Assembly: GCA_019454045.1 (NCBI GenBank)
Contig: SKCR01026796.1
Coordinates: forward strand, 1 to 64,000
DNA: 64,000 nucleotides
Direction: 5' to 3'
Source of the DNA: Zanthoxylum bungeanum
Taxonomy: Eukaryota; Streptophyta; Magnoliopsida; Sapindales; Rutaceae
Shown: piece by piece, positions 56,987 to 64,000 of the stretch
How the letters are laid out: every line of letters starts with the position of its first letter
Numbering within the stretch: position 1 is the first letter of the stretch
Program-made: the position numbers and the translations under genes
The notes under the pieces: model-generated
What the model was told of the DNA's origin: nothing
Databases searched by the model: none
What the model saw: only the letters and a program-made list of their open reading frames with translations

Positions 56987-56994
56987 TGATATTG

Positions 56995-57640
56995 GCGTTG
57001 ATTCCTTCTTCTCCACTATAGAGATACTCGCTAAAAAAATCATTTGCACATCTGTCTAATCATCCTACACTAGTCATAGCATAAATGATAGGTACCACAA
57101 TCCAGCTCTGATCACTGACTACTTTGAACTCCATGTCGTCTACTCTAAACCTCACTTCTTTGCCGCTGTAATCAATAATGGCACTATGGGCTGTCAGCCA
57201 ATCCATCCTTAAATGGGTAAAGCATAATGACTAGTTGTCATCCCTCAAACTCAACACTCAATCATATATATGTTGTATCTATCATGATGTCTTTCCCTGA
57301 AGGAATACTCACAATCAAAGGAATCATGTTGGACTCCGCTATACTACCCAGACAATGAATATAAGCAGTAGCAATAAATGAATGAGTAGAACCCATATCA
57401 AAAAAGCTCGAATAAGTATACATGATACCCGAACTGTAACAGATACAATATCACCACCATCTTATGCCTCATGCTCTGTCATGACGAAGACTTGTCCCCT
57501 ATCAACACCAGGTGTAGTATGTGTCTGAGATGTTTGTCCTCTACCGCCATATGTTCCACTTGAAGTCCGTTTGCCTTTGTTCTGTGTGAAACCCAAGCCT
57601 CGTCCACTGCTACCACTAAAATATGGCCCTCTACCACATC
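56995..57640 (-). pseudogene. pol: Chromovirus protease region
   Basis: Minus strand: DWLTAHSAIIDYSGKEV-type sequence, RFRVDDMEFKVVSDQSW and then FLASISIVEKKESTPIS, which joins directly to DIPVVREYYY at 54644 once the hAT insertion is set aside. This is the protease and PR-RT linker of a plant chromovirus. The active-site segment (about 57400) is decayed with stops. Confidence 0.75.
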
Positions 57641-58928
57641 ACGTTGTCACTGCTCCTCCTGTTGCTGGCTCAGCTTCTCTAGATATGTCATCATTAGGGA
57701 AATATCTAGCCAAATGTCTAAACTACTGACATTCAAAATACTTCTTTCCTCTGTTGCAGTATATGCTGATATGAAACTCCTGACCACAGTTTTAGCACCA
57801 ACATGGCCAGTAGGTCGAGATGCTACACTCACTACACTCTGATTAACATATGGTATTGTGCCTCTACTATGACTCTGCTCAGTCTGACTCCCACGGAACT
57901 GTCCTCTAAAAGGTGCACTATGTGTGCCTCTGGGTGGTATCTTATTGTTACTTTGCTGTGGGAAATATGGTATGTTATTGGATATACCTTGTTTCCCCTC
58001 AGAGATCTCATCTCATCTTCTCTTTCTGGTCTCCTGAAAAGTTGTTTTATTTTCTCTCTCGATTTTGATGTCACTCTCTGTAATAATTGCTCTGTCAACG
58101 AGTACTATGTATGACAGCTTCCCCAAAATTGAGATCCTCGATCTAGTCTTCTATCTCAATCCACTCTTAGATTTCTCATATATGTCTTCTTCACTTCGTA
58201 TTAACTCTCGATAATAGCGAGACAAGGAAATCATTTGCTTCTCATACTTCATCATTGTCTTTGTTGATGCCTAAACCATATGCTCGAACTAACGACGATG
58301 TTCACTCTAATAGGCATAAAAGAAATACTTTTCATTGAAGGCTTCCTCGAACATATCCTATGTGATGTACCGAGGTCTTCTATGTCCATCAGCTCTCCAA
58401 TAATCTGGTGATCTCAATATATCTGTCAATATAGTCTCAATGTGGTTCCACCAGGTCTCAGCTTCACCTCTATCATAAAAGCAGCAAAATTAACCTTCTC
58501 TTGATCGATCAAGTCTAACACGCTGAATATGTGCTCGATATCATCATTTCACTTCTCTGTAGCGAGGAGATCATCCGTATCATGAAGCTGAAGGGGCCTC
58601 AAATTGAGAAATTGGTCTAACTTGCTCGTGCTACCACTGGTGCTTGAAGGTACATTAGTCGTTCGATAAACCTCCCCAACACATCTTCTAATTGTGTGGC
58701 TTTAGGGAGAACTGAAGAAAAAATGACATGGGTCATATTAGGTATAATCTCAAGAATAGGTTTAGGTACAACTGTAGGAGTAGCTGTAGGGAAAACTGTC
58801 GGAACTTTTAAAGGTATAGGTCTAGAACACTTTTCACCCTCAATAATCGGCAAAACACCAAATGAAGCTATATCCGATTCAGGATCTACAAGCTGAGTGT
58901 GAGGTCTCTCAATACCAATACCTGACAT
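57641..58928 (-). pseudogene. gag: Chromovirus gag remnant
   Basis: The minus-strand ATG at 58928 starts MSGIGIERPHTQL and an open frame to 58617. It continues, in shifted frames, with FLNLRPLQLHDTDD, VNFAAFMIEVKLR, DHQIIGELMDIEDLG and the C-terminal REDEMRSLRGNKVYP (57832-58098), then a decayed CCHC area near 57730 (YCNRGKKYFECQ). Order and wording match plant Tekay/Del-type Gag, which packages the RNA. Several frameshifts. The start is taken because it lies six bases from the LTR edge. Confidence 0.78.
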
Positions 58929-58934
58929 TTTTAC

Positions 58935-59968
58935 TGTAACATTCCCAATCCGGGAACGTTATCGGCAGGTGACAGATTCCACTGCCACCTAAGCCTCTGA
59001 CTGACTGAAATTCAACCATTCTTTTAACAGCACACATAACAAAATAGATTAATTATATGAACTATTAGACATAACACACAAACCAGTTACTGTACAACCA
59101 CATATATACAAAGACTATACATTACATAAACCAAAAGAGACTACATTCTATATGAATGTAGACATGACATGATGAACCCATACAACTAGTGACTGCAGTG
59201 CTGCTCATGTCACTGATCCATATCTCCCAAAAGATAGTCTTGGCTCACCAGAAGAAAAGTTCTACAAAAATCAAGAAAGTGGGGGGGGATGAGTCCTAAA
59301 GAACTCAGTGAGTGGAGCTATAAAACAGGAAAACAAACAACATTAGAAAGTACTCATAATCTATGAAACAACTTTTAGAATCCTTAAAACATAAACTAGA
59401 GTTTTTCCTTTGAGAATGTTTTTGCAAAAACATTTATGAAAACATCTGTGTCATCATCAGAAGTATCATCGGTCATCTTATATATAATCCCGTGGTATTG
59501 GGGCGTTACGTCTCGCCATCCCCCAAGCCATTAAACCAGTTAACAGTGGTGTTATCAGTGCCACCAACCTATCTCTGAAAATCTGGGTCTAGGGGCCTCG
59601 CTATCCCACTAGCCCAATATTAGGATCTAGAGGAATCTGTCATCTATAGTCTTGTATCCTGTGTGCACACGTCTATATCCGGATTGGTTACTGATATTCG
59701 TCAATTCCATATCCGTCAATTCCATATATGTATCAAGTTACATCTGAGGTGGATTTTTCTCCCATGCCTCCAAAATCATAAAATCATACTTTTGAAATCA
59801 TTTTTATCTTCAAATCATTAATTTGAAACCGAGCTTTATCAAAAGCTTAAATCATATATCTCATTCACATGAAATAATCATTTCAAGTAAAATCATTAAA
59901 TCAACAATCTGTAAAATCATATTTCAAGTCACATTTAAATACTCTGAAATAAGTACTCCACTCACAGT
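58935..59968 (-). repeat. Chromovirus 5' LTR remnant
   Basis: On the minus strand it ends GGGAATGTTACA at 58935, six bases before the gag ATG. General layout (G-run with GAGTCCTAAAGAACTCAGTGAG, AATCATTT-rich part) recalls the LTR at 60133-62220. The far end is cut at 59968 by another LTR fragment. No primer-binding site lies between LTR and gag. Confidence 0.6.
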
Positions 59969-60132
59969 TGTAGACACTTGTATTTTTGCATGAAAGCCTA
60001 ATGATGAGCCTCATATGGAGGCACTACCCGATAAGTTACGAAAGTCGCGGGAAACGGACGTCGGAAGGAAAAAATTAAAAATAATTAACATTCAAAAATT
60101 TAACTCCTAATTGGCCCTCGGGTTCGCCCGTT
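59969..60132 (+). repeat. Fragment of the 46874-type LTR
   Basis: It starts TGTAGACACTTG and shares GCGGGAAACGGACG and neighbouring words with 46874-47040. The rest of that LTR is missing because a chromovirus LTR begins at 60133. Confidence 0.8.
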
Positions 60133-62220
60133 TGTCACACCCGTCCCCTTAGGTAGAGTAGGGGTGAGACGGAGACTAGAAACTGGCAGAGTTTCCCCTG
60201 TAATATGGACTAATCCTCCAAATACAAGGAAAAATCTAAACTGAAAAATAAATTCTCATCATAAAACTAGGATCTCCATGATCCAACTCAACATAATATC
60301 CATAAAGGAAATACAATAACCTCAGATCAATTAAAGGCTCAATGCCTATAATCACATAACAAATTCTTCCAAGAAATACAGTCTAGAAATACAGTCTCAA
60401 AACATAACAAGACACTCTACTGTTGGCACAACCTTTTCTCTACTGGCAGGAATGATGACGAAACAGCAGATGAAAGAACGATCTACTAATCTGCTAAACC
60501 TGAAATGTTAAGGAGTGGGGGGTAAGCTCACGCTTAGTGCAATGGATCACAGCTCAGTGCCGTGGATAATCAAGTAACAAGGTGGATCGAACAAGTCTTT
60601 CATAATATATATAATTACATAAGCTGTAAATCAATATCTCAAACATTTACTTGAAATCATAAATCTCATTTCTCATAAACTCATACTGCTCAAAAATACT
60701 CTGTAAAGATAAATCTGTTTATTCATCTATATGCACAACCTCATGACAAATACGGCAAAGCTGGCAACATGGGGCTTCCCCACGGCAAAACTGGCATCCG
60801 GAGCAAACTGGCAACGTGAGACCTTATCTCACGGCAATAACTGGCAACATGAGACCTTATCTCATGGCAATAATCTGGCACATATAAGTACACGGGGTGC
60901 ATCCTAACATAAAAATCATTTCCAAAATCCATGCTCATATATCTCAAATCATGCAAGTTTCTCATATATCACAAACACATGATTTCAACATAATCAATAT
61001 TCGATCCATACCTTATAGCAAAATATATAAACTTTCTGAAAACAAACTCATTTAATGCATTACCTTAAAATTCATTTAAGAAAACATACATACTATATAC
61101 TTTTGAAAACATCAATGTTACAGGTTTATCCACGCACCTGGTGAGCTGACTACTGAGAAAGGAACTAGGCAGCAGGACCGTCCCTGCTTACAGTATCACG
61201 ATCACCTAACAGACAAAAGAATTTACTATAAGGAACATAATCCTAACTAGAATAGATGAAAGAATATGCGAGAAACGTGGTTCGGTCGTTCTCGCAAACT
61301 TAACGAAAATTAAGATTCGGAGGTCCATTACTACTCGGAATGGTCTGAAATTCGCGGAGGATACTCGAAAATCGGCGGCGAAATTCTGTCTGGCGCGTGG
61401 GTTCCACGCGCCACCTCTCCGTCCGCGCGTGGGCCTCACGCGCCGCCACAAGAGTGGCGCGTGAGCGCCACGCTCCGGCCAAAACCAGATTTTCTGGTGG
61501 CCGTGAATTCCTCTCCTCATTTCGGTTCTAATGGCGCTGACGGTTTGTCGATCGGAGTTCCGGATCAACGGGAAATCGAGAAAAACCATAAAAAGTTTCT
61601 TACCGAGATTTCTCAAAATTGGAAGTTTCCCGAATGAAACCACCACCAAAATGATCCTCTCGACGAGATCTACACTTTTCCTTAAGGCTCGGTCGGATAT
61701 TGAGGACGGATCAAGACTGAAACTTCTCTTCTCTCTTTTTCTTTCTTTTTCTCTCGTACGCCTGCTCTCTCTTCTTTTTCTTCTCTTTCTTATTTTTTTT
61801 TTTTGTAAGGCTGCTGATAAAATAATAATAATAACTTAATCCAAAAATTACCAATATGCCCCCACTAGAAAGGGTACTTCGGAAATCACCACTTTCGAAG
61901 CTCTTCTGATGCGATTCTCGAAATGTGTTCAACACGAAAGTTGTTCGTCTTGGAAAAATGAGTCGATGGTTCAAGAACCAACTCGATCGGAGTTCGTTTG
62001 CTAAATTCATGCCCAAAACTGTAAACTATACGCATATAGTAAAAATCACGTAACTGATTCTTGGTCCCACGCGTTTTCTAACGCGACGAATATTCATTTC
62101 ATAATATTCTGATCCATATTCCATCACTTAAACACTTATTATTCATTATCATTCTATTCCAAGACTATATCGACAGTCTGAGAATCTCCTAAAACAGTCC
62201 CGAAAATCTGGGATGTTACA
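60133..62220 (-). repeat. 3' LTR of a second minus-strand chromovirus (2088 bp)
   Basis: On the minus strand it starts TGTAACATCCCAGATTTTC at 62220 and ends GGACGGGTGTGACA at 60133. It follows a purine tract and the pol 3' end. A GC-rich block with repeated GCGCGTGG/CCACGCGCC words (61395-61475) stands out. The plus-strand relative lies at 11048-12252. Confidence 0.85.
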
Positions 62221-62476
62221 ACTCTCTCCCCCTTAAAAGAATTTCGTCCTCGAAATTCACATACCAAAGGGTGAAAACAAATGAGGATATTTATTCCTCA
62301 TGTCTTCCTCACGCTCCCAAGTTGCTTCTGCTTTCGAGTATTTACCCCATAGGACTTTCACCAAATGAATCGTCCTGCTTCTCAGCTGTCTCAACTCTCT
62401 AGTCATAATTTCCACTGGTTCTTCAGCATAAGTCAAGTCTTCTCTCCTCTCAATAGTCGCATTCCTTCCAATCACT
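62221..62476 (-). pseudogene. pol: C-terminal chromodomain of the second chromovirus
   Basis: Minus strand from 62475: RREDLTYAEEPVEIMTREL, RQLRSRTIHLVKVLWGKYS and KAEATWEREEDMRNKYPHLF, the chromodomain-type C-terminus of Tekay/Del chromovirus Pol, stop at 62257. TCGAGGACGAAATTC and a purine tract (minus strand AAGGGGGAGAGAGT, 62221-62234) come before the LTR. The element is cut at about 62476, where unrelated poly-T sequence begins, so the rest of pol is missing. Confidence 0.88.
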
Positions 62477-62800
62477 GCTTTTTTTTTTTAAACCTGTGCC
62501 CCAACTTACAAACAACTATCTCATCACAAAAGAAAAGGCTCCACCTAGGGTCCTGCACAGACAACAGCTGTAAAGAGCTTTTAGCAATTTACGCAAAATC
62601 CATTATCTTAAGTTTCCCATTATTGAAAAGAGGATTTGCAGGTCCCTCAAATATCTGCTTTACCTCTAATCAGCTCGACAATTATTATCCCTTCCAATAT
62701 GCATAGATACTGTGAAAGTATCTTGTCATGAAGAATTATTGGTATCTCTCTCTATAAAGAGATGCACGAGTTCTTAAGGTATTACTCAAAAATTTCTTCA
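62477..62800. other. Possible upstream region of the unassigned ORF
   Basis: Poly-T next to the truncated chromovirus, then AT-rich sequence without open frames of note. A TATA box lies at 62753. Confidence 0.4.
62753..62758 (+). promoter_or_regulatory. TATA box upstream of the unassigned ORF
   Basis: TATAAA in TCTCTATAAAGAGATG, 48 bp before the first ATG (62801). Good match in sequence and spacing; function inferred. Confidence 0.5.
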
Positions 62801-63810
62801 ATGGCATCCTCATCTGCCAATCCTAACCCTATTCAAGATCTGTCAGAGCTAAGGTGATATACCAAAAGCTTTGTAAATGGCCAGTCATTGATCGAGCAGT
62901 TATAGATTCTAAATATGTCCGAGACCTTTGGAGAGATATCTACGATTGTCTCAATGAAGCTCCATCCGCTCTTTTGCCTAAAGAGATTGCAATGGATATC
63001 GTGGCAAGAGTTCCTACAAACTTCTTGAGATGGTGTTACATTCTTAGAACCATTTGGAATGGAAAAACAGATGGTTTAATCCAATACGAAAATAATTCAG
63101 CGATTGTTCATTGTGGATATCACAGATTCCACTCCACAGTTTTCATCAACAGTCATGATTTCTTCAATCATTGCCAGTGGAGTCTCGGCACCTTGTTCGA
63201 ACTCGGTTTCCTAAATGGATTTATTCTTGGACCAAGTCCAATCCATCCCAACTATCCTGGTATCTCAGAAGATAGCCTTGGTGAGCTTCCTCCATTCATC
63301 AGTAATATTTTGTATCGATGGTATAAACGCCACAAAAGTATTACTGTCTGGATCGAAACCATTACCCCAGAATGGTCGAATGACTATTCGCTCGTCTACC
63401 ACCCAATTCATCTTATAAGAATCATACCATCACGTCAACTCACTAATTGGAGACTCACTTGTTGGCCATCTAGACCAAAGCTTAGAGCTTACTATGGATA
63501 CGATGATATTTTCCCAGAAGAGATTACTTTTCGTCAATCCTGTGATCTTAGAGCTCTCTCTGCAGACTCAGTCCGTCGAAGTCTAGAAAGCAATACTAAT
63601 GATAAAGATTGGCAAATCTTCACTACTATCGAAGAATCACATAGAAGTATCGTTCAGGGCTACAACAAAATCAAGTTTCCTGACAGTCTCGAAATTCAAA
63701 TCATCGACGGCCTCATTCCAATGTCTCTACGCGCGAAACGTCAATGGGAAGATTATCAATTCGAAGATGATCCTGTCCTTGCAACACAACCCAGTTGTTA
63801 TATTCCATAA
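62801..63810 (+). CDS. Unassigned protein, long open frame (about 318 codons)
   Basis: The long frame is open from 62827 to the TAA at 63808-63810, with an in-frame ATG only at 62992. An ATG at 62801 (MASSSANPNPIQDLSEL) in a natural position after the TATA box is in another frame that stops at 62857, so a one-base shift near 62840 would be needed to join them. Visible features: Trp- and Tyr-rich, several basic patches (YRWYKRHK, RRSLE, LRAKRQWEDYQFEDD), no signal peptide, no clear membrane segment, no zinc knuckle, no RT, integrase or transposase motif. Poly(A)-like AATAAA follows at 63830. I do not recognise the family. It is the longest uninterrupted non-transposon-motif frame in the window, so it could be a real gene, a recent pseudogene or an accessory ORF of an unrecognised element. 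Confidence 0.5.
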
Positions 63811-64000
63811 TGTAATCATAAATATTGATTAATAAATACGATTATCAACAAGGTCTTCTTTCTCATTTCTTAAACGCCAAAGTTCTAATGCCTTCGTCCT
63901 ACTAATTCACAACGATATCATATTTATGACAGAAGGTACATGTTACGTACAACCATAGAAATCACGTCGGATTCAACTATAGGATTAACGATAGGGCAAC
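63811..64000. other. 3' flank of the unassigned ORF
   Basis: AT-rich, with AATAAATA at 63830. No other feature seen before the window ends. Confidence 0.35.

Overview
This window looks like repeat-rich nuclear DNA from a flowering plant, most likely a eudicot. It is AT-rich and packed with nested plant-type LTR retrotransposons (Ty1/copia and several Ty3/gypsy lineages), hAT and CACTA DNA transposons, microsatellites and only a few host-gene pieces. There is no bacterial-style operon, rRNA or CRISPR array, and I found no convincing tRNA gene. Nearly all coding sequence is interrupted by stops, frameshifts or later insertions. All boundaries and identities come from reading the sequence by eye. 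No search was run.

Region by region. (1) 26-6435: a degenerate Ty1/copia element, + strand, with two LTRs and an unusual 51-bp-period minisatellite behind its 5' LTR. (2) 6683-7690: an AT-rich repeat with terminal direct repeats, found three times in the window, lying directly upstream of a broken hevein-domain GH19 chitinase gene (7827-9143). (3) 9682-19524: a second copia family. A minus-strand element with a 2.4-kb 5' LTR is cut inside its RT and joined to two plus-strand LTR copies of the same family, which flank a chromovirus-type LTR. Its 5' LTR abuts the RT of (4), a minus-strand Tat-lineage gypsy element (19525-23380). (5) 23381-30436: AT-rich spacer, a solo Tat-type LTR, microsatellites, an LTR-like piece and a GC-rich hAT terminus. 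(6) 30437-33322: the 3' half of a chromovirus with an almost open pol, a chromodomain and a 529-bp LTR.

(7) 33332-49291: a duplicated block of about 3.9 kb (copies A and B), each holding the 3' half of a minus-strand chromovirus and the same 1-kb hAT miniature element. Between the copies sits a 5.4-kb copia-type element with 1.5-kb LTRs that encodes only Gag (TR-GAG-like). Copy B is also split by a 2.27-kb solo LTR with perfect 5-bp target duplications. (8) 44500-59968: the rest of the same minus-strand chromovirus (LTR, gag, PR, RT, RNase H), split by a 3.9-kb CACTA element carrying host-gene-like exons (49398-53315) and by a hAT transposase gene (54653-56986). (9) 59969-62476: a fragment of the solo-LTR family and the 3' end of another chromovirus (chromodomain plus 2.1-kb LTR). 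(10) 62801-63810: an unassigned long open reading frame of about 318 codons with a TATA box upstream.

The genes form no pathway. What the window records is insertion order: the minus-strand chromovirus is oldest, then the hAT miniature element, then duplication of the block, then the solo LTR in copy B. The TR-GAG element, the CACTA element and the hAT gene are later than their hosts. The observations most worth checking are the gene-carrying CACTA element, the Gag-only element with ACCGGT arrays in its LTRs, the GTTCGAAC minisatellite, the hAT gene that has a target duplication but no right terminus, and the unassigned ORF near the end.
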